Positions 8,322 through 16,377 of a stretch of DNA of 32,340 nucleotides are shown piece by piece; position 1 is the stretch's first letter, and each line of letters starts with the position of its first letter. The stretch lies in assembly GCA_965261585.1 (NCBI GenBank), contig CBDHDN010000037.1:1-32340 (forward strand), given 5' to 3'. The position numbers and the translations under genes were made by a program. The notes below the pieces were generated by a model. That model was not told the origin of the DNA. It saw only the letters and a list, made by a program, of their open reading frames with translations, and did not search any database. The DNA comes from CBDHDN01 sp965261585 (GTDB lineage: Bacteria > Pseudomonadota > Alphaproteobacteria > UBA6615).

Positions 8322-9284
8322 TTAGGCTGCCCGCTGGCCGACAAAGGTGTCAAAAGCCTGCCAGAACTGGTCGCGCAACTCGTCCCGCTCCAGCAGCAGC
8401 TCGTGTTCGGCGCCGACGATCTCGTGCGTCCGGCAGTCGGGCATCGCCTCACATAGCGCCTCGAGCGCGGCGTTGGAGACGATGCGATCGGTCCGTGGCC
8501 GCGCCATCAGCACCGGCGTCGTGATCGCCGCCGCATAGGCCGGCGCCCGCAGGATCTCGATCGACCGGATCGTCGCATCGAGCCAACCGAGGGTCAGCCC
8601 GCCCAGCGCCAGCTCCGGTCGCCGGGCGAGGTAGTCATGCTGGCGCGCGAACCGCTGGGGATCGGTCGTCAGCCGGTTGTCCTCGAACTCATGGCCATCC
8701 ACGCCATAGCCGCCGGCTCCGGGCACATAGCGTGTGTGCTGGCCGGTCCAGACGGCCACCCGCGCCAGCAGCGTGGCGAAAAGCCGTGAGAAGAAGCCGC
8801 CGAGCTCGATATCAACCATCGGGGCGGACAGAACGGCGGCGGCGAAGACGTCGGGCCGGTCATGCAGATACCGCAGGGCGAGGTGGCCGCCCATCGAGTG
8901 GGCGAGCAGGATCTTGGTGCCCGGCGCCGCGGGGGCGACGACGCCGTCGACGAACGCCGTCAGATCCCGGAGATAGTCCTCATAGCTGGCAATGTAGCCC
9001 CTGTGGGGATCATCCAACAGCCGCTGCGAGAGGCCCTGACCACGCCATTCCACGGTCCATACCTGGTAGCCGCGGTCGCGCAGAGCGACCACCGTGTCCA
9101 GGTTCTTCTCAATGAATTCGGTCCGGCCGTTCAAGTAGAGCACCGTGGGCGCGCCGGCGACGGCCGCAGGCCAGTGCGCGTAGCGCATACGCATGCCATC
9201 GCCGGCGGCGAAGAACCCGGCTTCGCCACCGACGGCCTCGATTGTGGGGAGGCTGCCCTGTGGGATCTTCACAAGCGCGCTCAT
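8322..9284 (-). CDS. alpha/beta hydrolase, lysophospholipase-like
   Basis: This is a 320-residue serine hydrolase of the PldB/monoacylglycerol-lipase type. It has an oxyanion-hole region (LYLNGRTEFIEKN), VEWRGQGLS, and the nucleophile elbow AHSMGGH with Ser130. An aspartate in ARPRTDRIV and a histidine in GAEHELLLERDE complete the catalytic triad. Spacing and length match the family. No signal peptide is visible, so it is probably cytoplasmic or membrane-peripheral and hydrolyses a lysophospholipid or another long-chain ester. ATG at 9284. It lies 72 bases downstream of the other hydrolase gene on the same strand. Confidence 0.83.
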   Translation of the reverse strand: MSALVKIPQGSLPTIEAVGGEAGFFAAGDGMRMRYAHWPAAVAGAPTVLYLNGRTEFIEKNLDTVVALRDRGYQVWTVEWRGQGLSQRLLDDPHRGYIASYEDYLRDLTAFVDGVVAPAAPGTKILLAHSMGGHLALRYLHDRPDVFAAAVLSAPMVDIELGGFFSRLFATLLARVAVWTGQHTRYVPGAGGYGVDGHEFEDNRLTTDPQRFARQHDYLARRPELALGGLTLGWLDATIRSIEILRAPAYAAAITTPVLMARPRTDRIVSNAALEALCEAMPDCRTHEIVGAEHELLLERDELRDQFWQAFDTFVGQRAA

Positions 9285-9356
9285 CTAACATGCGCATTGT
9301 AGTCGCAGCCAGTGAACCGATTCTCAACGCAAGCGGACAAAAAACGGCCGTTTCGC

Positions 9357-10265
9357 CTAATCCGGCGGCGGATCGCCCGGAAACTCGCCCGCAAAACGCC
9401 CGGTCTCGAGGAATCGCCGCACCGCGAAGACAGTCTCGGCATGGTCCATGATGAAGCTGTGGAGAACGTTGACCAGCAGGAAATCGGCGGCGCCGGGAAG
9501 CCGCGTTTCGGCGACCTTGACGACGCCGTCATCGTCGCCCTCGAGCAGCGGGTTGTTGCCGGCGTCGTCGCCACGCCCACCGGCGATGATGCCGAACGGC
9601 AGCGGCAGCGGGGGCAGCATCGCCGCGGCCTCGCGCGTCACGGCCCGGCCGCTGTCGCCGAACAGAAGATGGTAGGGCGTGAAGCCCTGCATGGCATCGG
9701 CGATCGCCGCGCCCTGGTTCGGCGGGGCCAGCATGACCGCGCAGCCTAGCGCGATGCGGCCGCGCCAGGCGCTGTCGCGGCCCAGCACCTCGCGGACCAG
9801 CAACCCGCCGAGGCTGTGGGTCACGAACGAGACCGTATCCACGTCGATTAGACCGTCGAGCAGCTGCTCGAGCCGGTCGCCGTGTTCGGTGAGGCTGCGC
9901 CTGGTGCTGGGATAGCTGATCGCCATCGCCTCGAAGCCGGCGTCCCGGAGGGTGTTTTCCAGAACCGCGAACGAGTCCCTGGACCGGCCGAGCCCGTGGA
10001 TCAAGAGCACCAGATGCCGGCCGCGCGGGGCAATGCCGAGGGCCCGGCGCTGTTCGTCGAACGCCGTGCGGCACTGCTCCAGGGTCCCGATACAGTGCCG
10101 CACGTCCTTGGGATCGAGCAGCCGGTGGTGCCCGGTCAGCGCGTTTTCCTGTACGCGCCAGCCGGCGTAGACGAACACATCGGCCCAGAATTGTCTGCCG
10201 CCGAGCGTGAAAAAACGGATGTTCGGGGGCGGCCGGTTGGCGTCGCCCTGATGCTCGCTGGACAC
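9357..10265 (-). CDS. alpha/beta hydrolase, lipase-like
   Basis: This is a roughly 302-residue alpha/beta-fold lipase/esterase. LLIHGLGRSRDSF forms the oxyanion-hole strand, and VTHSLGGLLVRE the nucleophile elbow. DGVVKVAETRLPG and NVLHSFIMDH probably supply the acid and histidine. I chose the GTG at 10265, preceded by AGGGA at good spacing. The frame remains open far upstream, but there it is antisense to ureD and not believable. The N terminus (about 60 residues before the hydrolase core) contains an aromatic-rich segment and may be membrane-associated. It is divergent from ureD with about 135 bases between them. The substrate is unknown. Confidence 0.75.
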   Translation of the reverse strand: MSSEHQGDANRPPPNIRFFTLGGRQFWADVFVYAGWRVQENALTGHHRLLDPKDVRHCIGTLEQCRTAFDEQRRALGIAPRGRHLVLLIHGLGRSRDSFAVLENTLRDAGFEAMAISYPSTRRSLTEHGDRLEQLLDGLIDVDTVSFVTHSLGGLLVREVLGRDSAWRGRIALGCAVMLAPPNQGAAIADAMQGFTPYHLLFGDSGRAVTREAAAMLPPLPLPFGIIAGGRGDDAGNNPLLEGDDDGVVKVAETRLPGAADFLLVNVLHSFIMDHAETVFAVRRFLETGRFAGEFPGDPPPD

Positions 10266-10400
10266 AACGTCGTTCCCTGCCCGCCTTGCTATATATTGTG
10301 GGGTGCCGGTGTGGCATCCGCAACGGCGCCGACGGATCGATGATTGCACCCGGTGCATGCCGCTTGCTCCCAGGCGCGGCCGGTTGCAAGGAGATGGCGC

Positions 10401-11228
10401 ATGGCCCACGGCGCGGCACAGCTGGCTTTCGCCCACGCCGACGGCCTGACCCGGCAAGGCCGCACCTATGCGCACGATCCTCTTCGGTTGCTGCTGCCAC
10501 GCGCGCCGTCCGACGACGTTCCCACCGCCGTCGTCGTGACGACGTCGGGTGGGCTGGTCGGCGGCGACCGGTTGGACATGCGCTTCGCCGCGGAGCGCGA
10601 CAGCGCGGCGTTGATCACCAGTCAGGCGGCGGAGAAGATCTATCGCTCGACCGGGGCCGATTGCCGCTGCAACATCGATCTGCGCGTCGAGGCGGGCGGT
10701 TGGTTGGAGTGGATGCCGCAGGAAACCATCGTCTTCGACGGCGCCCGGCTGCGGCGGCGCACGCGGGCGGACGTGGCGCCGGGCGGCTGCCTGCTGGCCG
10801 GTGAGATCCTGGTGTTGGGCCGCACGGCGATGGGCGAGCGCCTGACCCACGGCCTCGTCCGCGAGGCCTGGGAGGTGTCGACCGGGGGCCGGTTGACGTG
10901 GTGCGACGCGTTGCACCTGGACGGCAATATCGGCCGCATCGTCGCGGCCAGAGCGGGCTTCGACGGCGCCCATGCGCTGGCGACGCTGATCTATGTCGGC
11001 GAGGACGCGCCGGGCCGGCTGGCGCTCGCGCGCGCATTGCTGGAGACTGCGGCAGCCGGTAGCCTCAAGTCCGGGTTCACGTTGATCGGTGAGGTCCTGA
11101 TCGGCCGCTGGCTGAGCCGCGACGCAGCCGTGCTGCGCCGGGCCTATGCCGGGTTTTGGAGCGCTTTTCGCCAAGCGGTCGCGGGGTTGCCGGCGCGGCC
11201 GCCGGCCGTCTGGCAGGCCGAACCGTAG
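10401..11228 (+). CDS. ureD: urease accessory protein UreD
   Basis: UreD works with UreF and UreG to load nickel into apo-urease. Family landmarks are TTSGGLVGGD, SQAAEKIYRS, WMPQETIVFDGARLRR and the C-terminal RAYAGFWSAFR. The length (275 residues) is normal. The start is the ATG at 10401, with AAGGAG 7 bases upstream; a longer frame from 10344 lacks a ribosome binding site. ureA follows after 14 bases, the usual ureDABC order. The downstream structural genes are absent from this window, so UreD may have no local substrate. Confidence 0.92.
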   Translation: MAHGAAQLAFAHADGLTRQGRTYAHDPLRLLLPRAPSDDVPTAVVVTTSGGLVGGDRLDMRFAAERDSAALITSQAAEKIYRSTGADCRCNIDLRVEAGGWLEWMPQETIVFDGARLRRRTRADVAPGGCLLAGEILVLGRTAMGERLTHGLVREAWEVSTGGRLTWCDALHLDGNIGRIVAARAGFDGAHALATLIYVGEDAPGRLALARALLETAAAGSLKSGFTLIGEVLIGRWLSRDAAVLRRAYAGFWSAFRQAVAGLPARPPAVWQAEP

Positions 11229-11242
11229 GGGGAGACGGGTCC

Positions 11243-11545
11243 GTGCACCTGACACCGCGGGAGAAGGACAAGCTGCTCGTCGCCATGGCGGCGATGGTCG
11301 CGCGCCGCCGCCTGGAGCGTGGGGTCAAGCTGAACTATCCGGAGGCCATCGCGCTGATCAGTGACTTCATCATCGAGGGCGCGCGCGACGGAACGAGCGT
11401 TGCCGCGCTGATGCGCGACGGGGCCGAGGTGCTGCGGCGGGACCAGGTGATGGCCGGCATCGCCGAGACGATCCACGACATCCAAATCGAGGCGACATTC
11501 CCCGACGGCACCAAGCTGGTCACCGTCCACAACCCGATTCGCTGA
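11243..11545 (+). CDS. ureA: urease gamma subunit
   Basis: This is a 100-residue gamma subunit, the exact family length. It contains LTPREKDKLLVAMAAMVA at the start, LNYPEAIALI, the EGARDG segment and the closing FPDGTKLVTVHNPI. It forms part of the (alpha beta gamma)3 urease trimer that hydrolyses urea in the cytoplasm. The start is GTG 11243, with a purine-rich site at 11227-11234. ureB should follow within a few tens of bases. Instead, after a GAGGAGA that looks like the ureB ribosome binding site, the sequence meets the IS110/IS1111 element at about 11585, and no ureB or ureC is found beyond it. The gene is intact but its operon is cut off. Confidence 0.93.
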   Translation: MHLTPREKDKLLVAMAAMVARRRLERGVKLNYPEAIALISDFIIEGARDGTSVAALMRDGAEVLRRDQVMAGIAETIHDIQIEATFPDGTKLVTVHNPIR

Positions 11546-11636
11546 GGAGATCGACCGGACACACCGAGAACCCGGCCCTCATGTATGGACCTTCCCGACC
11601 GGTCAAGGCGGGGACGTTGTGCGACGTACATGTATT

Positions 11637-11747
11637 CGGCCACGAGAGATGGGCTTTTGAGCATGCCCGGGCCAAGATGGAGCTTCGCTCTGGCCGCGTT
11701 GACCCGATCATACTTACGGCCAGAAACGGCCCATGAGGATTTCGGCC
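11637..11747 (-). ncRNA. candidate bridge RNA (seekRNA) of the IS1111-type element
   Basis: The non-coding tail holds guide-like segments matching both flanks of this insertion. Read on the minus strand, cctcatg (11738-11732) equals the last bases of the left flank (11577-11583). A GGCC hairpin follows (11731-11728 with 11721-11718, loop of six). Next comes aagtatgat (11715-11707), the reverse complement of the right flank at 12928-12936, which starts 3 bases outside the inverted repeat. GGCCG/CGGCC (11747-11743 with 11696-11692) can close this internal loop. A second stem-loop (11696-11691 with 11642-11637) carries two segments sharing ATGG with the element ends and could be the donor loop. 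The two proposed outer stems compete for 11692-11696. RNA ends are unknown. Confidence 0.55.
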
Positions 11748-11801
11748 TATGCGGCTGCGTGTTCTGCACGGCGGTCCGTCACCTTGTGTCGCAAGTTTCG
11801 A

Positions 11802-12840
11802 TTACGCGCGGCGGGCTCGATAGGGCTGCCCGCTGACGGCGACGCGCCAGGCGATGCGGGCAAGCTTGTTGGCGAGCGCGACGGCGACCACGTTGCGGGG
11901 CTTTCGCTTGAGGAGTGCGCGGGCCCACTGGGCAAGCGGGTCGTCGGGATGGCGGCCTTCGCCGTAGCGTCGCAGCATCGATTGAGCGCCGATGACGAGC
12001 AGGCTGCGGAGCCGCTCATTGCCGCGCTTGGAGATGCCGAGCAGTAACCGGGCCTCGCCGCTCTGATAGAGCTTCGGCGTGAGCCCGACCCAGGCGGCGA
12101 GATCGCGACCGCAGGCGAACCGGGAGGCATCGCCGACCGCGGCGATGAAGCCCGCGGCGACCAGCCGGCCGAAGCCCGGTATGCTCGTGAGCAGGCGCGC
12201 CCGCTCGTCATGTGCGGCCACCGCCGTCAGACGCTGCTTCGCCTCAGCAAGCTTCTCGCCCGTTGCCACGAACTGGCCGAAGAGATCGCAAAGCCCTTCC
12301 TGCAGCGTCGCCGGCACCACCGCCCAACGCCGCGAAGCCATCAGTTCCGGAAGCCGGCGGGTCAACTGGGCGGGTCCCTTCGGCACGACGATGCCGAACT
12401 CCGCAAGCACGCCTCGCAGCGTGTTGGCGAGCTGGGTGCGTTGGCGGGCATAGAGCGCCTCGATCCGCTCCAGCGACTGCAGTGCTTGCGTTGCCTCGTC
12501 CTTGACCGGGATCGCACGGACGTGCCGACGTCCACCCGCTTCCGTGATCGCCCGGGCATCGCGCCGATCGTCCTTGCACGCCGGGTCGCGATAGGCCTTC
12601 GCGACGTAAGGCGCAATCAACCGCACCTCGTGGCCCAGCAGCTGCAACGTCCGTCCCCAATGGTGCGCGCCGCCACACGCTTCCATCACCACGATCGCTC
12701 CTGGATATCGCTGTACGGCAGCGACAAACGCGTCGCGCGGCACTCGCGTCTCCTCGACAATCGTGTCGTCGCCAGTCTGCACGCAAAGCTGCATCGCGCG
12801 CTTGGACAAATCTATCCATACCTACCGTAGAGTCGTTCAT
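11802..12840 (-). pseudogene. IS110/IS1111 transposase, frameshifted near the N terminus
   Basis: The frame shows the DEDD RuvC-like N-terminal domain (IDLSKRAMQL with the first catalytic Asp, VVMEACGGAHHW, KDDRRDARAI) and the C-terminal Transposase_20 domain (TSIPGFGRLVAAGF, WVGLTPKLYQSGE, GISKRGNERLRSLL). The well-placed ATG at 12840, behind GGAGGGAAGG, starts MNDSTV but then runs out of frame. Bases 12819-12826 are a tandem duplication of a 4-base unit (ggtaggta on the minus strand). Removing one copy gives MNDSTVWIDLSKRAMQ in a single frame. As it stands, only a TTG at 12809, past the first catalytic Asp, could start the long frame, so this copy is probably inactive. The stop is TAA at 11802-11804. 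Confidence 0.82.
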
Positions 12841-12927
12841 GGACCTTCCCTCCTCTCGCTGGATGATTGCCGCTGCAATCAATGGGCCACTATCGAGCCC
12901 GTACGTGGGGTCGGGAAGGTCCATCCC

Positions 12928-12980
12928 ATCATACTTCGGCAGGCTCAGCACGAGGGCCTCACCCTGAACTTGTCGAAGGG
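12928..12980. repeat. REP-like extragenic repeat next to the IS1111-type element
   Basis: An imperfect palindromic unit (atacttcggcaggctcag ... ccctgaacttgtcgaagg) resembles the unit at 28111-28171, which also has catacttcg at one edge and cttgtcgaagg at the other. It begins directly at the right end of the IS element, so the repeat edge is the apparent target. The rest of the gap before hbd (12981-13005) shows nothing. Confidence 0.6.
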
Positions 12981-13005
12981 TGGGGGCCGTCGCACGCTCA
13001 CGCGC

Positions 13006-13878
13006 CTAGCGCGTCGGCACGGGCGTCTCGCCGGAGTAGTCGTAGAAGCCGCGGCCGGCCTTGCGGCCGTGCCAGCCGGCCTCGACGTATTTCACGAGCA
13101 GCGGGCAGGGCCGGTACTTGCTGTCGGCGAGGCCGTCGTTGAGCACGTGCATCACGGCCAAGCAGGTGTCGAGGCCGATGAAGTCGGCGAGCTCGAGTGG
13201 TCCCATCGGGTGGTTGGTGCCCAGCTTCATGCCGGTGTCGATGGCGGCCACCGTGCCAACGCCTTCGTAGAGGCAATAGACCGCCTCGTTGAGCATCGGC
13301 ATCAGGATTCGGTTGACGATGAAGGCCGGGTAGTCCTCGGACACGACCGGCGTCTTGTCGAGCCGCTCGGTCAGGTCCTTGATCGCCGCGAACGTCGCGT
13401 CGTCGGTGGCGAGGCCGCGGATCAGCTCGACCAGCTTCATCACCGGCACCGGGTTCATGAAGTGCATGCCCATGAACTTGGCCGGCCGGTCGGTTGCCGC
13501 CGCCAGGCGGGTAATCGAGATCGACGAGGTGTTCGAGGCGATCAGCGCGCCGGGCTTGAGCGCCGGGCACAGCTTGCTCAGCAGGTCGACCTTGACCTGC
13601 TCGTTCTCGGTCGCCGCTTCGACGATTAAGTCGCAGTCGGCGAACAGGGCGCTGTCGGTGCCGGTCTCGATGCGCTCCAGCGCCGCCGCGGCGGCGCTCT
13701 CGGCGATCTTGCCGCGCGCCGCCTGACGGCTCAGCTTGGCGCCGATGTTGTCGGCCGCGCGCGCCAGCTGGGCTGCATCGATGTCGACGAGCCTGACGTC
13801 GAAGCCGGTAAGCGCGCAGACATGGGCGATGCCGCTGCCCATCTGGCCGGACCCGATGACGCCGATCGTCTTGATCAT
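13006..13878 (-). CDS. hbd: 3-hydroxybutyryl-CoA dehydrogenase
   Basis: This is a 290-residue 3-hydroxyacyl-CoA dehydrogenase. The Rossmann site GSGQMGSG is at residues 9-16. The catalytic and substrate region reads SNTSSISITRLA, then GMHFMNPVPVMKLVE with the catalytic His and Glu, then the C-terminal dimer domain with FIVNRILMPMLNEA and GTNHPMGPLELADFIGLD. It oxidises (S)-3-hydroxybutyryl-CoA with NAD, or reduces acetoacetyl-CoA, in short-chain fatty acid or polyhydroxybutyrate metabolism. It lies 31 bases downstream of etfA on the same strand, a common arrangement. ATG at 13878. Confidence 0.92.
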   Translation of the reverse strand: MIKTIGVIGSGQMGSGIAHVCALTGFDVRLVDIDAAQLARAADNIGAKLSRQAARGKIAESAAAAALERIETGTDSALFADCDLIVEAATENEQVKVDLLSKLCPALKPGALIASNTSSISITRLAAATDRPAKFMGMHFMNPVPVMKLVELIRGLATDDATFAAIKDLTERLDKTPVVSEDYPAFIVNRILMPMLNEAVYCLYEGVGTVAAIDTGMKLGTNHPMGPLELADFIGLDTCLAVMHVLNDGLADSKYRPCPLLVKYVEAGWHGRKAGRGFYDYSGETPVPTR

Positions 13879-13909
13879 CTCGCTTCCTCCCTCGGGCCTT
13901 GGCCCACGC

Positions 13910-14848
13910 CTAGATCTTCGCGAGCTCTTCGGCGAGTGCCGGCAGCGCCTTGAACAAATCGGCGACCAGGCCGTAGTCGGCGACCTGATAGATCGGCGCC
14001 TCCTCGTCCTTGTTGATGGCGACGATGACCTTGCTGTCCTTCATGCCGGCGAGGTGCTGGATGGCGCCGGAGATGCCGACGGCGATATAGAGGTCGGGCG
14101 CGACGACCTTGCCGGTCTGGCCGACCTGATAGTCGTTCGGCACATAGCCGGCGTCGACGGCGGCGCGCGAGGCGCCGATGGCGGCGCCCAGCTTGTCGGC
14201 GATCGGCTCGAGCAGCGCGAAGTTCTCGCCCGAGCCCATGCCGCGCCCGCCGGAGACGATGACCTTGGCCGAGGTGAGCTCGGGCCGGTCGCTGCCGCTG
14301 GCCTCCATGCCGACGAACGTGGACAGATCGCTCGCCGCCGCCGCGGGCGCGGTTGCGATGGCCGCGCTGCCGCCCTCGGCCGCCGCGGCATCGAACGCCG
14401 TCATGCGCACGGTAATGACCTTGGTCGCGTCGGACGACTGGACGGTCGCCAGGGCGTTGCCGGCATAGATCGGCCGCACGAACGTGTCCGCGTCGACGAT
14501 GCCGCTGATGTCCGAGATCTGCTGGCCGTCCAGGAGCGCCGCGACCCGCGGCATGACGTTCTTGCCGAACGTCGAGGCGGGGGCGAGCACGTGGCTGTAG
14601 CCGCCGGCCTGGGCCGCGATCGCCGCCGCCAGGCCCTCGGCCAGCGGGTGCTCCAGGGCCGCATCGTCGATCACCAGGACCTTGGCGACGCCGGCGATCT
14701 TGGCCGCGGCCGCGCCGACGGCGGCGCAGCCATGGCCGGCGACGAGCACGGCGATGTCGCCGCCCAGCCCCGTGGCCGCGGTGACGGTGTTGAGGGTCGC
14801 CGGCTTGAGCGCGGCGTTGTCGTGCTCGGCGATGACGAGGGTGCTCAT
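13910..14848 (-). CDS. etfA: electron transfer flavoprotein alpha subunit
   Basis: This is a 312-residue ETF alpha subunit. The N-terminal domain begins STLVIAEHDNAALKPATL. The C-terminal FAD domain has SGGRGMGSGENF, the GASRAAVDAGYVPNDYQVGQTGKVVAPDLYIA region and AINKDEEAPIYQVADYGLVADL. With EtfB it carries electrons from acyl-CoA and other flavin dehydrogenases to ETF:ubiquinone oxidoreductase. The ATG at 14848 overlaps the etfB stop by 4 bases, indicating coupled translation. The frame upstream of this ATG is open but antisense-like and was excluded. Confidence 0.95.
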   Translation of the reverse strand: MSTLVIAEHDNAALKPATLNTVTAATGLGGDIAVLVAGHGCAAVGAAAAKIAGVAKVLVIDDAALEHPLAEGLAAAIAAQAGGYSHVLAPASTFGKNVMPRVAALLDGQQISDISGIVDADTFVRPIYAGNALATVQSSDATKVITVRMTAFDAAAAEGGSAAIATAPAAAASDLSTFVGMEASGSDRPELTSAKVIVSGGRGMGSGENFALLEPIADKLGAAIGASRAAVDAGYVPNDYQVGQTGKVVAPDLYIAVGISGAIQHLAGMKDSKVIVAINKDEEAPIYQVADYGLVADLFKALPALAEELAKI

Positions 14849-15597
14849 CCGATCACCTTTGCTTCGTTCCTCAGCTTGTCGACGAGTTCGGCGACGCTGG
14901 CGACCATGACGCCGGCCTGGCGCCGCGGCGGCTCCTCGACCTTCAGGGTCTTCAGCCGCGGCGTCGTGTCGACGCCGAGGTCGGCCGGGGTGACCGGCTC
15001 GATCGGTTTTTTCTTCGCCTTCATGATGTTCGGCAACGAGGCGTAGCGCGGCTCGTTGAGCCGCAAATCCGTGGTCACCACCGCCGGCAGCTTGATGCGA
15101 ATGGTCTCGAGCCCGCCGTCGACCTCGCGGGTCACCGTGGCGCCGCCGTCGGCGACCTCGAGCTTCGAGGCGAACGTGCCCTGGGGCCAGCCCAACAGCG
15201 CCGCCAGCATCTGGCCGGTCTGGTTCGCGTCGTCGTCGATCGCCTGCTTGCCCATGATGACGAGGTCGGGTTGCTCGCGTCCGACCAGCGCGCACAACAG
15301 CTTAGCGACGGCCAGCGGCTGCAGCTCGTCGTCGGTCAGCACGTGAATGCCGCGGTCGGCGCCCATGGCGAGTGCCGTGCGGATCGTCTCCTGACACTGC
15401 TGCGCGCCCAGCGAGACGGCGACGATCTCGGTGGCAATGCCGGCCTCCTTGATGCGGAGCGCCTGTTCGACGGCGATCTCGTCGAACGGGTTCATCGACA
15501 TCTTGACGTTGGCGGTCTCGACGCCGCTCTGATCGCTTTTAACGCGGATCTTGACGTTGTAGTCGATGACGCGCTTGACGGGGACCAGCAGCTTCAT
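14845..15597 (-). CDS. etfB: electron transfer flavoprotein beta subunit
   Basis: This is a 250-residue ETF beta subunit starting MKLLVPVKRVIDYNVKIRVK. It contains MNPFDEIAVEQALRIKE, the AMP-binding/recognition region VIMGKQAIDDDANQTGQMLAALLGW and the conserved LNEPRYASLPNIMKAKKKPIE loop that docks on partner dehydrogenases. Length and motifs are normal. It forms the first part of an etfB-etfA-hbd unit. The upstream gap (15598-15730) has no recognisable gene and may hold a promoter separate from pduO. Confidence 0.95.
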   Translation of the reverse strand: MKLLVPVKRVIDYNVKIRVKSDQSGVETANVKMSMNPFDEIAVEQALRIKEAGIATEIVAVSLGAQQCQETIRTALAMGADRGIHVLTDDELQPLAVAKLLCALVGREQPDLVIMGKQAIDDDANQTGQMLAALLGWPQGTFASKLEVADGGATVTREVDGGLETIRIKLPAVVTTDLRLNEPRYASLPNIMKAKKKPIEPVTPADLGVDTTPRLKTLKVEEPPRRQAGVMVASVAELVDKLRNEAKVIG

Positions 15598-15730
15598 GGC
15601 GATGTCCCATTGTCTGTTGCATGGCGGGTCGCGCGCGGCAGCGCGCGGGTCCTGGGCGCGCCCATGTTGCGGTGCATATGCCTAGTCACTCCCGGCCTGT
15701 CAATGTTCCCAGAGGCGGCGCAGGGCGCCG

Positions 15731-16342
15731 CTAGCGATTGGCGCCGGGCACCCACAGCACGTCCGACCGGCCCTGGTCGTTGGCGTGCCGCGCGGCCACG
15801 AACAGGAAATCGGACAACCGGTTTAGATATTGTAAAGCGGCCGGGTTGACCGGCGCGCCCGCCGCCAGCTCGGCGACCAGGCGCTCGGCCCGGCGGGTCA
15901 CCGTGCGGGCGACGTGCAGCTGCGCCGCGGCGGCGCTGCCGCCGGGCAGCACGAACGAGTCGAGCGGCGCCAGATCGGCGTTGAGGGCGTCGATCTCTTG
16001 CTCCAACCGCACCACCTGTTCAGGCACGACCCGCAGGGCGCCGGCTTTGCGTTCGCCGGCCTTGCGTGTGCCGCCTTCGGGTGTGCCGCCTTCGGGCGTG
16101 CCGCCCTCGGGTGTGCACAGGTCGGCGCCCAGGTCGAACAGGTCGTTCTGGATGCGCGCCAGCATGGCGTCGAGCGCCGCGCCTAGGGTGTGCAGCCGGG
16201 CGACGCCGACGGCGCTGTTCGCCTCGTCCACCGTGCCGAAGGCGGCGACGCGCAGATCGTGCTTGGCAACGCGCTCGCCACCGCCGAGCGAGGTTTCGCC
16301 CCGGTCGCCGCCGCGCGTGTAGATCCGTGTCAGCCGCACCAT
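15731..16342 (-). CDS. cob(I)alamin adenosyltransferase, PduO type
   Basis: This 203-residue enzyme transfers the adenosyl group of ATP to cob(I)alamin, making adenosylcobalamin. The N-terminal ATP site TRGGDRGETSLGGG is present, as are FGTVDEANSAVG, IQNDLFDLGADL, FVLPGG, ARTVTRRAERL and NRLSDFLFVAARHAN. The protein has an unusual insertion after GADLCT: three copies of a five-residue Pro-Glu-Gly-Gly-Thr unit, then RKAGERKAG. Start ATG 16342, with a purine-rich site upstream. It follows the twin-TM gene by 35 bases and precedes etfB. Confidence 0.92.
   Translation of the reverse strand: MVRLTRIYTRGGDRGETSLGGGERVAKHDLRVAAFGTVDEANSAVGVARLHTLGAALDAMLARIQNDLFDLGADLCTPEGGTPEGGTPEGGTRKAGERKAGALRVVPEQVVRLEQEIDALNADLAPLDSFVLPGGSAAAAQLHVARTVTRRAERLVAELAAGAPVNPAALQYLNRLSDFLFVAARHANDQGRSDVLWVPGANR
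16068..16112. repeat. 3 x 15-bp in-frame tandem repeat within the adenosyltransferase gene
   Basis: Three adjacent 15-base units (gtgccgccttcgggt with two single-base variants) at 16068-16082, 16083-16097 and 16098-16112. Each unit is a multiple of three, so it adds five residues without breaking the frame. It falls in a surface loop between conserved helices. Confidence 0.9.
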
Positions 16343-16377
16343 CGCAGACCTCTCTGCTAATCTCTCCAGGGGCGGGC

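Larger units (their letters stand above)
11585..12924 (-). mobile_element. IS110-family, IS1111-type insertion sequence
   Basis: A 15-bp perfect inverted repeat bounds the element: atggaccttcccgac at 11585-11599 and its reverse complement at 12910-12924. Inverted repeats are typical of the IS1111 group and absent from classic IS110. It encodes one DEDD transposase on the minus strand. It has a long (217-base) non-coding tail downstream of the transposase and a short (about 70-base) leader upstream, also the IS1111 arrangement. No target duplication is seen, as expected. It sits between ureA and an extragenic repeat that precedes hbd. The transposase frame is disturbed near its N terminus. Confidence 0.85.

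Noticed and set aside
13736..15046. 436-codon plus-strand frame opposite etfA/etfB
   Set aside because: It is antisense to well-conserved etfA and etfB, with low-complexity Arg/Ala/Gly composition. It is a shadow of third-position GC bias.
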